NCBI GenBank assembly: GCA_015179125.1
Contig: WHVA01000204.1
Coordinates: 1 to 64,000 of the forward strand
From: Gautieria morchelliformis
Lineage: Eukaryota; Basidiomycota; Agaricomycetes; Gomphales; Gomphaceae
Direction: 5' to 3'
Length of the DNA: 64,000 nucleotides
A model generated the notes under the pieces. It was given only the letters and a program-made list of their open reading frames with translations. It was not told where the DNA came from and did not search any database. The position numbers and the translations under genes were made by a program. Of the stretch, positions 1 through 10,360 are shown piece after piece; positions within the stretch are counted from its first letter, which is position 1; each line of letters opens with the position of its first letter.

Positions 1-88
1 TGTTGCGGAATAGAGTCGGAGGTGGTGCGGAGGTGATGTAGAGGATATGCGGAGGTGGCATAGATGGTTCAGCGGAACAGTCGTAACA
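1..88 (-). mobile_element. End of an LTR-A long terminal repeat (gypsy family A), cut by the window edge
   Basis: The stretch is the reverse complement of the first ~90 bases of the LTR-A copies at 28703 and 58002. It carries the same CCACCTCCGC-type repeats and ends with the family terminus, TGTTACGACTG when read on the minus strand. Only one end lies in the window, so solo or paired status is unknown. It directly abuts an integrase-core fragment. Confidence 0.8.
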
Positions 89-135
89 CACAGGGCCTTA
101 CCTAACCCATCTACTCACTGATAAGAGCTTCATAA

Positions 136-680
136 TCATGCTCTCTGCATCCGTAATCCATGTTGTCTCAGGAATCCAATGATGTAACCAAGACCCGATT
201 CAGGACGTTGGCTTTTGAAGACTCGGAGCAAGTTATCCAGGTCATGGTTTGAGATATTGGTAAATCTTTCATAGACACCAGCCTCCCATAGCTTATATCG
301 TAGTGTGTTACGGTGAATTCCAAGTATATCTGCAAGGGTATGCATGGTGATACGACAACTAGTCTTTGTGGCTTTGTGTAACCACACTGGGTTGACCTGT
401 TTGCAAGGGGGCCTGCATGACCACTGCGTGTCAGCTGGACCAGCTGTAGCTTGGTGAGCTGTGCCCGGTCTCTAAGTCACCAAATCATTAGTGGTCATAG
501 TTACTATAAGAATCTCCAGACTGACTCTTCTTCTGCGCTGAGAGCTGCTGCTTCTAACTCAACCAGAAGACCGCCCAAGGTATGTGCGCAGTTGGTGACC
601 CATTCATCCACCAGGCCCTCAGTATCCAAGGCCTCCAGAATAGGTACTAAATTCTCTCTAATACGCCTCGAGTGATGTCA
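136..680 (-). pseudogene. Integrase-core-domain (Ginger-like) protein, N-terminal part only
   Basis: The minus-strand reading at 387-136 contains GIHRNTLRYKLWEAG and GYIIGFLRQHG. These match the helix-turn-helix region that precedes the DDE integrase core in an amplified Agaricomycete family related to Ginger DNA transposons. In the same frame upstream is GRP-like text (RPPCKQVNPVWL), typical of the segment just before that helix. A probable first exon at about 680-515 reads RRIRENLVPILEALDTEG. The reading stops right after the HTH-like region and no catalytic core follows before the LTR at position 88, so the gene is truncated. It could be a captured host gene rather than an active transposon gene. 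Confidence 0.6.
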
Positions 681-1041
681 GAGATGTAGTACATCACCTT
701 CTTCTTGTAGACAGGATATGGTGTGCTGTCTGCACATTATGGGACCATGCCGTTTCATTACTTGGAAGCTGAGGGAATACATCTGGAATATAGGGTGACA
801 TATTGAGAGATAGCGTGGCAAGAGGTTGACCTCCCAGCCATGAAAATTTCATTGCTGGGTTGGAATAGGATAGGTTTAACCTTGAACCTCAACACATTTT
901 CTTGTTGCAACACACTGTATGACAGTTGAAACACAGCACCATCACAAATGGTATATATCTGATGGATCAGCCATATTTCAAGTATATTATTTTGATTTCT
1001 GGGGTTGCAATGTATTAAAGTTGATGTACACATGAAAATCA

Positions 1042-1894
1042 CAGGTGGAGAACAAGCTTTACAAAGTCCATGCTGCATTGCTGGCCAATGTATCAGTAAT
1101 GTTGCAAGAGATGTTTGCAATGCTGTCAGGCACTGAGCACTCTTGCGAAGGGACAAGAGATAATCGCCCCATTGTATTGCATCCACCTGTAACATCACAA
1201 AAGCTGGACTACCTTCTAGAATGGTTTTACAGTCAGTAAGTGATGTGTTTGTCTTAGGGGAAACAGAATGTCTCAGACTGAGGTAGCAGCATCAGATACA
1301 GCGAGCAGGAGCCTTGCAACTTTAGTATCCAGGCACTGGATGCCATATTGGAACTTGCAGCATTCCTGCAGATCAAGGCTGCATATACCTTTGCACTAAA
1401 AGAGCTGAATTCTCGAGCGGTTTCGCCGGCATGGAGGCTAACTGCCAGGACAATGTCACAACATTCCCGGATGGATTCCAGCAGCATTTTACACCCTCCT
1501 AGACCAGATAGACGAGTTCCTCACACTGGACAAGTATCAAGAGCTTGGCATGCTCAATGTCCATGTGCTGCATCAGACATTCACACGGATACAGTCTCAC
1601 CAGCTTGCTGTTGCTTATAACCCACCAGTAGTTCAGCACCATGTCTCTTGTATCAACCATGGGGAGTGCCAGAAAGCCTGGGAAACGGCGTGGTGGGGAG
1701 GTTTTGCATGGCACTATTTGCATCCGGAACCACCCTCACCACCGGCAGTTGTCCTGAGGAAACTTGAGCTTGTGGCAGAAGCAAAAGTAAACCAGGAATG
1801 CCAGCATCTGACTGTCAAAAGTGTGGCTGAAGAAGGTGTATTGATAGAGGTCATGATTTTAGAAGGAGTAGTGAAGCTTGAGCCTGCCTGTTGA
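1042..1894 (+). pseudogene. BTB/POZ domain protein, frameshifted
   Basis: The segment at 1042-1239 reads as the BTB fold core of Agaricomycete BTB proteins (VENKLYKVHAALLANVSVML, then RPIVLHPPVTSQKLDYLLEW). Helical text (ALDAILELAAFLQIKAAYTF) follows at about 1330-1437. The reading then moves by one base to WIPAAFYTLLDQIDEFLTLD and the C-terminal signature CQKAWETAWWGGFAWHYLHP at about 1660-1730. An acceptor-like cag precedes the first segment. An intron probably lies between 1237 and 1320, though no clean donor-acceptor pair was fixed. The +1 shift between about 1437 and 1455 has no credible intron, so the copy looks broken. Such proteins act as protein-interaction or ubiquitin-ligase adaptors; no specific role can be given. 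Confidence 0.7.
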
Positions 1895-2033
1895 GAATTG
1901 AAAGAAAAATACTAGAACCCGTTCCTTTAGTCTTACTGTAATTCTCTCACTGTAGTTAGAATCATTTTCATAATTAGAGCAAGTCTTCATATTTGAGACC
2001 CACTCATCCTTTGCAATAATGTTACTCAGGTGG

Positions 2034-2682
2034 TGTTACATATTGAGATTTCTGCAAGTCAGAACTAGAAAGGACAATGGCTTCAACTTATGCGTTGCGC
2101 CCCCAATGAACTATCATCCTAAGTATTTTGGATCACAAGTCGGAAGTTGGAAAGTATCCAACTAAACAGAAGTTGGAAGTTGGGTCGGAAGGCAGAAGGC
2201 GGAGAGGCAGAGGTCTTGCAAAACTCATTGTGCTAAGAACAGGAGATAGAGCAAAGGAAATCATGTATTGAAGGCGATTATCTGATTGCAGAATAACGAG
2301 CATACATGAGGGGGTTTTATACAAAGAGCTGAGACAACATGTAATAGGGTAGTACTAAGCAAATTCCAGAGGGCGCAGAAGTTGGATAGACATATGGGGT
2401 AAAACTAATTGGGAACAAAGGACTACAAGGGGGTGCAGGGTAGGGTAAAGAACAGTGGCAAAAGAACAAGGGGTCAGAAAGTATATCTGACATAACGAAA
2501 CATCGAGACTCCAAAGGGGGCCGGACATATGGTCTTGCTGTGCTGTGAGGTGAGTCTGGTGGGTCTGAGTAATAGAGTCAAAAGAACAAAGGATATAACA
2601 AGGGGCGGAATGTTGGAATTATCGGAGGGTCAGAATGCGAGCGGAACTGAGTGTCAGAAGTTGGAACTGCATGGTCGTAACA
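2034..2682 (-). mobile_element. Solo LTR of gypsy family A with 5 bp target-site duplication
   Basis: It begins TGTTACATATTGAG and ends GGTCGTAACA, the inverted termini of the LTR-A family. It is flanked by GGTGG at 2029-2033 and 2683-2687, a perfect 5 bp duplication. The family TATA box (TTTGTATAAAACCCC on the minus strand) lies near 2310-2330. No internal region is present, so it is a recombination product. It shows more TG/CA in place of CG than the other copies, which suggests it is among the older ones. Confidence 0.92.
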
Positions 2683-2687
2683 GGTGG

Positions 2688-2919
2688 AGAAAATCACTTA
2701 TGGCACTGGAGGACCTACAATGATTTTGGCACAGAGTCAAGTACATTTGGCGTGGAATCAAGTATATTTGGCATGCAGTCAACATTTGGCAGGGAATGGA
2801 TTATTGTGCAAACGGCCAAGCATAGAGAAGTAGCCTGCACATGCAATATTTACAGATAAAGACTGAACAAAAACAACTAATATACTCACAACAAATGGGT
2901 ACATGTTAAGGGAGAGAAT
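2688..2919. other. Intergenic stretch with short AGTCAA/TTTGGC-type repeats
   Basis: No gene is seen. A degenerate ~20 bp motif (TCAAGTAcaTTTGGC and variants) recurs about three times at 2725-2795. It lies between the solo LTR and the foldback repeat. Confidence 0.4.
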
Positions 2920-3472
2920 CATATGGCAGTCGAAATGGATAAAAATTATCCCACGCGCGCCCCCAAGTCAAAAAATGCCTGATTGTGCAGCATTGCATTT
3001 TGTGCAATCCGCCACAGTATGCAATCCACCGCAGTGTTCCCACGCGCGCTGGTGCTTTCTGGCACAGTCATCACATGACCTTGCCTCATCTAAATAATGA
3101 TTTGCTAGCCTTTGCAGGCATGGAATTTTATTTTTTTGGCTAGTATGATGGATGGGACCCTTATAAATGATTATAGGTAGATTTTCTGGCCCTACATAAG
3201 GGCCCGTTCAGCGCCCGTGAATTTGATTTTGCGAACGATTTGCACCACCCAAAATGTGCAAACTTGCAGTTCGCAGAAATTCTGCGGATTGTGGCTGTTC
3301 AGTGGGCAGTTTCGCAAGTTTTTGAGATGTGCTTTCGCAAAAGTTCCCCTACTATTTCTGCGAACGGCTCAGAGCAGTTCAGACGATTTATAACTAGACT
3401 CCTTTGTTCTGACATGACCAAATTTCCGGCATTGTCACATCCTGTGACACACTCAGACACGCGCTCACTGCC

Positions 3473-4687
3473 ATGACCTCAAGGTCCAAAGCTACATTGA
3501 TCGCTGCTGCTCCTAAGAAGCGGGCAGAAAATATGGTGTGGTCTGTAGCTGAGGAGATGGAAATGCTCGATATCCTCCTGGAGCAGAAAGGTATAGGTAA
3601 TGCCTCTGAAAACGGCTTCAAACCATCGGTCTGGACACTCGTTGTGACGGCTCTGGAGAATTTTGAAGGGCCACCAAGTAGTGGGCATGAGAAAGATGTC
3701 AAGGCCTGTAAAGCAAGGTTCCAGCAAGTAAGTTGTGGCACTAGCTTCGCTATTTCACACGCTGACTGAACTTATTTAGCTAAGAGCCGATTACAAGATT
3801 GTCCAGAAACTCCGTGAGCTGTCTGGATTTGGCTGGGACGAAGGAAAACAGATTGTGACAGCAAATGAAGAGGTCTGGGAAAATTATCTCATAGTATATA
3901 TCTCTTGTTCTTTGTCTCAGGGTTCTGCTAACGGTCTTTTTTTTTTGCATAGTCTCACAAGAAAGCACGCCCCTTCAAAAAGAAACCTTTCCCCTTTTTT
4001 GACAGGCTGGCAGAGCTATGCGGGGATGTCATCGCAACTGGTGCTGGAGCCTTCAGCGCCTCAACAGCGGCTTGAGAAGAGAGCTCTGATTCTAATCAGG
4101 GTGGGTCAGATGGAGATGGGAAGGGTGACATTGAGTATCATGAGGACAGTGGGGCACAATTGAATGTATGTCTATTTTACTGCTCTCTGCATAGTTAACT
4201 CAGCCGCGTGCTGTTGCAGCATGTGTTATCCAGTTCCTCGGCGACAGCATCGACACCTAGCCATGGGCTCAAGCGCCGGGCTCAAGATTCTGGTAGTATG
4301 CCGGTGAAGCGGAACCGCAGGTCAGGTGCTGATGGTCTGTTTGCGATGTCAAATGCAGTGGTGGATATGGCCGGGTGCCTCGCATCAAGTACCACGGCAG
4401 CGAGTGTGGGACTGACATCACCAGAACGAATGACCAACGCCATAACCACTGTCCAGGCAGAGATATCTGATGATGATGAGGTTTTAGATGCCATCGGTCT
4501 TTTTCAGCATGACCCCAAGCTCACTACAATGTACCTCGCATTGCATAAGGATTTGAGATCCAAGTGGCTAACGCGTGAGATTAGGGCAGCGGCACACTGC
4601 TACCCTCAATTTCCAAATGTTTTTGCAGTAGCTTTTTGTAATGCAGCACAGCAGCCTTCAATCACAGCGCTATGCAATGTGTCTTGA
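3473..4687 (+). CDS. Harbinger Myb/SANT-like DNA-binding protein (accessory transposition protein)
   Basis: Exon 1 (3473-3727) encodes a Myb/SANT-like helix region beginning VWSVAEEMEMLDILLEQKG and ending KARFQQ. A 52 bp intron (3728-3779) follows. Exon 2 (from 3780) reads LRADYKIVQKLRELSGFGWD, then EVWENYLI. Another intron ends at TGCATAG before SHKKARPFKKKPFPFFDRLA, the usual end of the fungal Myb_DNA-bind_3 unit. A later exon (4208-4687) encodes an acidic, low-complexity C-terminal half ending near HKDLRSKWLTREIRAAA. An in-frame TGA shortly after FSASTAA (about 4073) lies in the exon before the last one and would cut the protein unless an intron removes it. In this superfamily the protein binds the element ends and helps import the transposase. 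It faces the transposase gene tail to tail. Confidence 0.8.
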
Positions 4688-4808
4688 GATTTATCACAAC
4701 AATGTGCTATAATTTGGTAAGTTAGAAATGAGTGTGACGACTGCCTAACTCATTTTGGTAGCTGCACCACATCTCCTGGGAAAGCTTCTCTCTTCGCTCA
4801 GTAGCCCT

Positions 4809-6070
4809 TCATGTTTCGGCGGCGTCAATTGCACCCACTCCCAAAGATCCTGTGTTTTGAGGCAGAACAACATCCGGCACCCATGGTTCTGGGTCATCAC
4901 TAGGGTCGTAGGTTCTAATAAAATTGTGTACTACTGCGCACACAGGTACCAATTTGGCTTGGGTTTGTACACTGAAGTCATTGGACCAACGGAGGATAGC
5001 AAAGTGTTTCTTTGTTACTCCAAATATTCTTTCGATGATATTCCGAGCTTGTGCATGTCTGAGGTTATAGAGCTCCTTGTAGGTAACCGGCCTGTGGTCA
5101 AGGTAATCTTTATATGCCTTGCAGGGATGCTGAACCAACTTACCGAAGATTACTAGCTTCCCACTCACGGAGGTGATACCGTACACCACGAAAAGGTACT
5201 AGGACAGCATCACAGATGGCATAACCTGCATCTGCCAGGTAATATTTCCCTTTGGGAATGTGAAAGTCACGAAGTCACGACAACGTGCGTCTTGAAATAC
5301 TTCACTGTCAGCCGCACTGCCTTCCCAGCCACTGAGTACGTAGGAAAAGTGCATGTCAAATGTGCAGGCAGCTAGCACATTCTGTGACAGTGCACCTTTC
5401 CGGTTTCGGTAACGAGCACGATTGTCACTAGATGGTCGAGCTAGGATATGCGTGCCATCAAGAGCCCCAATCGCATCCTTGAAGAAGGGGAATAATTTTG
5501 GGTTATCGGCAATGTAGGTCTCAACCAACGAATCCGCATCGGGAAGCTTGACATAGGTATTATAGAATGCTGGGCTGGTAATTGCATTCAATATACGGTG
5601 GAAGCACCTGTGTAGTCAATAAATCATGTAGTCCGGCATGATAAAATACCAGCTCACTTAGAAACTGTGTCTCCACTCCTCTGGAAGCATTCGGCAACCT
5701 TTCGATTTGATAGATTGGTGACGACTGTATATAAGAAAATAGCGACCTGCTCGCTGAGATCAATGTGGTGAGTATGATATGCACTGGTAGTTAAAAAGAG
5801 CTGGCGGATGAGCTGTTTGAAGACATGTTTTCTCATTCCCAATTGATCGCGGATTCGTTCAGGGTTTCCATCGAGTAACTCCTGAACCCACATTCTTCCG
5901 GTTAGAATGGATGTATGGTAGGCCTTGGAGTCTAGTACTCCGGCATAGAATGAGGCCCCAGCACATGCCGCCATGATGGCAACCATGGCTGCATGCCTTT
6001 TCCTCTGTCTATGTGCCTCATGGTTGGCCCTCCTGTTCTGAGAAGCCAGGAAGAGACCATGGCGTATCAA
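4809..6070 (-). pseudogene. PIF/Harbinger DDE transposase (DDE_Tnp_4), one frameshift
   Basis: There are three exons: 6070-5658, 5607-5144 and 5091-4809, separated by GT-AG introns of 50 bp (5608-5657) and 52 bp (5092-5143). Exon 1 holds the N-terminal helical region (RIRDQLGMRKHVFKQLIRQL). Exon 2 holds the first two acidic catalytic residues, in IGALDGTHI and in WEGSAADSEVF. Exon 3 holds the third, in RNIIERIFG. Within exon 2, near 5270, the 8 bp string CGTGACTT is repeated in tandem and shifts the frame between ARCRDF and IPKGKYYLADAGY. Removing one copy restores family text, so this is the single break seen. The first ATG of exon 1 is taken as start; the true start could be slightly downstream. 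Confidence 0.85.
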
Positions 6071-6832
6071 ACGCTTCTGCTCACATAATCATGGTATTAT
6101 AATATTTACCGGCAGTTGGTCTGCCGACACATTAAAAATGTGTTGAGAACTGAGGTGTTTGGCTGGTTCAAGTTGCACAGAAAGTGAAAATTAGTTTGAA
6201 TTTATCTACCCTACTTATATCCGAACTACTTCACCCTTGCGCATCGATTCGCAGGCGCCGAACGGGCCCTAAGATTTTGGTCATTATTATTTTCAATATT
6301 CAAGTCAATGATTGTATGTAACTCTGAAAGATGAGTAACACTTTCCCAGGCTGAAGTTTGGTGAACTCCGATGGTCATGTGATGTGTCTACAACCACCCA
6401 TGTTTTCCCAGACGGTGAAAGTCCAAACAAACTCAGCCTGGGAAATACTTACACAACATGGGTGGTTGTAGATGCATCACATGACCTCCGGATTTCACCG
6501 TAGCTCAGCCTGGGAAAGGGTGACTCATCCTGCGGAGTTACATGTGATTGGCGACTCAAATGTTGAAAATAATGATGACCACAATCTTATGTAGGGCCAG
6601 AAAATCTACCTAGAATCATTTCTAAGGGTACCATCCATCAATAAAATAAAATTCCATGCCTGCAAAGGCTAGCAAATCATTATTTAAGACAAGGCAAGGT
6701 CAAGTGACTGTGCCAGAAAGCACCAGCGCGCGCGGGAACACTGTGCGGTGGTTTGCGCGCGTGCACAAAATGCAATGCCGCGCAATCAGGCATTTTTTGG
6801 GATAATTTTTGTGCATTTCGGCCGCCATATTC

Positions 6833-8162
6833 GACCGCCACACGCGGGCGCGCAAAATGCAACCGCGCGCGATCAGGATTTTTCGACTTGGGCGCGGGCG
6901 CGGCCTAATTTTTGTGCATTTTGACCGACATATTAAACCACCCCACACCCCCCATTTGACCTCCATAACCAATCCCACAACCAAAATAACTGCAACTAAC
7001 ACCAGTGCCGGATTCACGCCACCGAAGCAGCAGACGACGGGGTCGAATATGTTACCGGTAATTTCGACCTTAGATCTAGCGCAATGGGGGAGGACCGGCC
7101 ATTGCCGATTCTTACGCAGCAAGCCAACAACCCCACCATCTCAGAAGCTCACAAGCGGGGGATGGCGTGGGCCACCACGACCGCACGACTGTTGCGTATG
7201 GCGCAGCTGGGCGTATTGCCGGCTGTGCCGTACACGCCATCAAAGGCAGCATCAAAACCAAGGCGCAGTGGATCACGGCAAATTCCCAATACGTGCCGCG
7301 CCAGTTCGTCGATGTTCAAGGTGAACGCTGTAATGTAGCCTGTGCTGCGGCGGCGACTCAGTCCGTCATTGGATCATTTTCCACACCTGGAAAAATATCA
7401 TCCACCTAAAAGATCGGTCTCCAAGGAGCTGAGCAAATTTGACTTAGCCTGACCATAGACCGATGTCCGACCATGCTCTCGCCATGCGATGAGGGTAGGC
7501 ATTGCGCGAGAATGCGTGGAGAGTCAGTTTGAACGCACCTCCAACGAAGCAAATCCCCCAAGAGTACTCGTCTAGAAACGAGGTATGTCGAAGAACGGTC
7601 TCCTGCGCAGGCGCTCAGTCATGATGGTCTGCGAGAAGTAAGACTGGCGAGAAACCGTGGAGAGGCTGGAGAATGCAGAAAAGACAGTGGACATCTGTCT
7701 TATTTATGTTTTTGCAAACCTTTGAAATGAATGTGTGAAATATCTCACGTCGCTAATTGCCGTACATGAAAGGAAGTGCCACAATTTCGCACAGGCACGC
7801 GCCGTTTGGTGCGACACGCTCATCACGAGGCAGGGCCGCCAGTGATAACTTTTCCTTTGTTGCGGACTCACATCCGCCTGGGCTTATCGGAACGGAAACA
7901 ACCGTTACAGTATTAGGAGGAGTGCAATAGGACGCGTAAACGTCAAAATGGATGGAGCAGTCGCCTCGCCAAAGCAAATAGTCTCTTGGGTAATTTGTCT
8001 TGATCAGTCGCGCCTCACAGCATGAAAGAATATGCATTTTGGCAGTGACGCTCATATCGTATAAGGCATATCGACCTAAGGCCCACTCTCCACACGCTCC
8101 ACCATCAATTGTGCATCCAGACCCCCGATCCAGGGCCTATCACCAAAGTAGACCGAAAGCGT
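6833..8162. other. GC-rich repeat tail, then ~1.2 kb without a recognised gene
   Basis: 6833-6935 is a CGCG-rich, diverged repeat of the foldback arm end. 7084-7338 is an open plus-strand frame (starting MGEDRPLPILTQQANNPTIS) that overlaps an equally open frame at 7167-7409. Neither has a domain I recognise, and both may be chance openings in GC-rich DNA or exons of an unknown gene. 7410-8162 shows no coding signal and probably includes the 3' flank of the eL31 gene. Confidence 0.4.
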
Positions 8163-8973
8163 CTACTCAGCATCGACCACCACAGTTTGGAGACCCTATA
8201 TAATGACTGTAATGAGCAAAGAACTATGCACGGCACAGCAACACCAACCTTAAAGGAGACAACTGGAACGTGCGATGCATATGTGTAAAGCTTTTCTTTA
8301 GCGTCCTCCTCATCGTTACGTCGACCTGAACAAAGAGCTCAATTAATACAGACGTGAGATGTAAAGGGTCAGGGACGCACGCTCGAGCTTGACTCGTAGC
8401 CGATGGGGAACATTCTTAACGCCATGGGCCCAAATTGCCTGTGAGGGTTTATGTGAGCGGATTATGCAATCTTGGGGAAAGAGAAAACCAGTGAAGTATC
8501 GGAATACTATGAATAAGCGAAGCAAATGACCGACGCTGCTATTCCTAATCTCGTATTCCAGATTTACCTCCAATTAAGCCTCAACACACCCCAACCAAAG
8601 AAAAAAAGCCGAAAAGAAGAGATAATATCTTGCAGAGCAGCTCACCTCGTTTAACTTGGGGTCAATCCTTACATCTGATGTGCCCATGGTTTTGTGGGCA
8701 AACTCCACCACGGATTTGATCGCCCATGGCGAACGCTTCTTAAATGAGCGGCCATGGACGTGCTTGTGTAAGTGGATGGTGTACTCTCGCGTTACGACGT
8801 CCTGCAGCGCCGAGCGGGTTTTTGGGGTCTGGCGGGCAAGCAATCAGAAAGTCGTAGAGATGAACCAAAAAGACAGACGGACTTTCTTAGTCGACTTGCG
8901 ATCCCGGGCCTGTAAATGAGAGCCATTGGAGGTTAGTTACTAGGGGGTTGCGCGGGAGGCGGTTACAGACCAT
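8163..8973 (-). CDS. rpl31: 60S ribosomal protein eL31
   Basis: Six exons join into a 126-residue protein: 8973-8971 (ATG alone), 8909-8883, 8828-8646, 8438-8381, 8325-8249 and 8195-8163. All introns are GT-AG, and those I could measure at the 5' end are 61 and 54 bp. The product contains [76 protein letters not shown] and the C-terminal [10 protein letters not shown]. These are the diagnostic blocks of eL31, a large-subunit protein at the rim of the exit tunnel. The 381 bases divide by three and end in TAG. A first intron directly after the ATG is common in basidiomycete ribosomal protein genes. It is divergent from the CFEM gene, with about 400 bp between the two starts. It appears intact and is the best anchor gene here. 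Confidence 0.95.
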
Positions 8974-9371
8974 GGGTGCAACGAATGTTGAGGTGGATGA
9001 CGGGAAAGATGTGCTTACGTGACAACTGTACAGTGCTTACACATCCCGGAGCCGCCGGTTAGGTAACTTGAAGTCAGTAAGCGCTGGCTATTGTCCTGCG
9101 CTCGATTAATGTTGTCGTCCAACTCTGCTTTGCTTGTGGTGGTATTTTGTTCTTCAACCACAAGTCTCTTTGATCCCATAGAACAATCTGCATCCAAGGA
9201 CAAAAGATGAAAGACGTCTGCTTAACTCGACATGTCCTTTCATCTTTGGCAATATAAAGATCTCGTACACGGTATCCTAATGCTTCGGCACAGTCCACAG
9301 TCCGTTCTGCGTCTTTAACTACCACAGTCACTTTCCCAGTCCTTGTCTTAAATCCGCTCTCTGTCTTAACG
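8974..9371. promoter_or_regulatory. Divergent intergenic region between eL31 and the CFEM gene
   Basis: About 400 bp separate the two start codons, so both promoters must lie here unless they extend into the genes. AATATAAAG at 9250-9258 lies about 115 bp before the CFEM start and is a plausible TATA element for that gene. No TATA-like element stands out next to the eL31 start. The AT-poor, T-stretch-containing DNA near 9290-9360 (tctttaact, ctttcccag) is typical of fungal promoters. Confidence 0.4.
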
Positions 9372-9971
9372 ATGCAGTCCTTCTCTGTCCTCGCTTTTGT
9401 GTCTGCTGTGGCTGCTATTGCTGTCCGCCAGGCCGCACCTCCTCAATGCGCGATGTCATGCCTCACCACTACCGACACTCGTACGGCATAGTATAATTTG
9501 ATGAGAACTAATCCCCGTTCTACCCTGTGCTGTGAAGGCGGTTGCAGCATCACCGACAACTCCTGTCTCTGCCGTAACTACAAATTCGTCGCCGACCAGG
9601 CCGCGTGCGTTGCCCAAGCATTCACCAATCCATCAGACTTGCAGCAAGCAGATACTTTCGCTCAGCAAAATTGTCTGGCGGTCGTAAGTGTTATTATTGG
9701 ACTACCATTACCAATCGGACAGGTTTTGATCATACCATCACAGCTTCCAGCACTTCCAGCGCAACTGGATCTGCGAGCTCCCCGTTCGTCTCTGTTGCTC
9801 GCTTCGTTTGTTTGACCCTCACCAACGTCTAGCACAAATTCTGGATCCTCTTCCATCGCGACCTCCTCGCCCAGTCCGACCTCCCCGAACAGCAGTGGCG
9901 CTTCTACTCTCGTTAGCACTCCCGCCGTACTGTTAGCGGGCGGCGTTGCCGCATTCGTATTAGCACTATAA
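9372..9971 (+). CDS. CFEM-domain GPI-anchored cell-surface protein
   Basis: Four exons (9372-9480, 9538-9672, 9723-9783, 9833-9971) give a 147-residue protein, with introns of 57, 50 and 49 bp. Residues 1-17 form a signal peptide (MQSFSVLAFVSAVAAIA). The CFEM cysteine pattern follows: QCAMSC, then GCSITDNSCLC, ACV and QQNC. Next comes a Ser/Thr-rich stalk (TITASSTSSATGSASSP) and a hydrophobic tail ending GGVAAFVLAL, a GPI-attachment signal. CFEM proteins sit at the fungal surface, and in some species bind heme or act in host interaction; the ligand here is unknown. Intron 2 uses the donor GTCTGG at 9673. The nearby GTAAGT at 9684 gives a 39 bp intron and the wrong frame for the stalk and GPI tail. 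Confidence 0.85.
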
Positions 9972-10360
9972 ATCTCTATGCAAGTGCAGATGGTCGCGGC
10001 TCGCGCTGGATGGACACTTCGCGGTTTCTGGATTAGTATCCGCATTTGTTTTGTATTCTTCGTGTTCCTTGCTAGGGTTCATCGACATCAATCTTGAGCA
10101 AATGTAAATGCCAGCAAGGCGATGTAGATTGTCCTGAGCAAATCCTGTGACAAACGTATGAAATGATATACCAATTGCAATTATACTTGTAAGAGATGTA
10201 AGAGATAGTAACTTTGCTGGGCTTCTCGGAGGTTTATTCGAGGTGCCATCGTGGTAAGGAGTATTAGTAAGCGTCGGAACTGAAACCCATTGTCACTTCG
10301 GCCTCCTCTTAACTAACGACTACTAGCATCTAACGAACAACAACATTACTGTACTAAAGA
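9972..10360. other. Intergenic, no gene seen
   Basis: This holds the 3' flank of the CFEM gene and the promoter of the next gene. An AT-rich stretch with GTAAGAGATGTAAGAGATAG (direct 10 bp repeat) lies at about 10188-10210. Nothing else stands out. Confidence 0.4.

Larger units (their letters stand above)
3200..6269. mobile_element. PIF/Harbinger DNA transposon with both genes
   Basis: The 3070 bp element is bounded by GGGCCCGTTCAGCGCC at 3200-3215 and its near-perfect inverted copy (one mismatch) at 6254-6269. It is flanked by the 3 bp duplication TAA (3197-3199 and 6270-6272), the hallmark target of PIF/Harbinger. It carries two convergent genes: a Myb/SANT-like protein on the plus strand and a DDE transposase on the minus strand. 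That is the standard two-protein arrangement of the superfamily, in which both are needed for transposition. Each gene has about one break, so this copy is probably inactive, though recent enough for introns, termini and TSD to be intact. Confidence 0.93.
2920..6832. repeat. Foldback (long inverted-repeat) element, split by a Harbinger transposon
   Basis: The left arm (2920-3199, continuing at 6270 after the Harbinger insertion) is the reverse complement of the right arm, which extends to about 6832. Shared blocks include the GGCCAGAAAATCTACCT region, the CTTTCTGGCACAGTCA region and the CCTTTCCCAGGCTGA region. The arms meet near 6430, so without the insertion this is a near-palindrome of about 840 bp. 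Nothing in it codes. The right arm is followed by a partly repeated, CGCG-rich unit at 6833-6935. It looks like a non-autonomous foldback or MITE-type DNA element; its superfamily was not determined. Confidence 0.75.

Noticed and set aside
7084-7409. Overlapping GC-rich open frames as a definite gene
   Set aside because: Two frames are open at once, there is no domain and no clear intron or start context; left as unknown.
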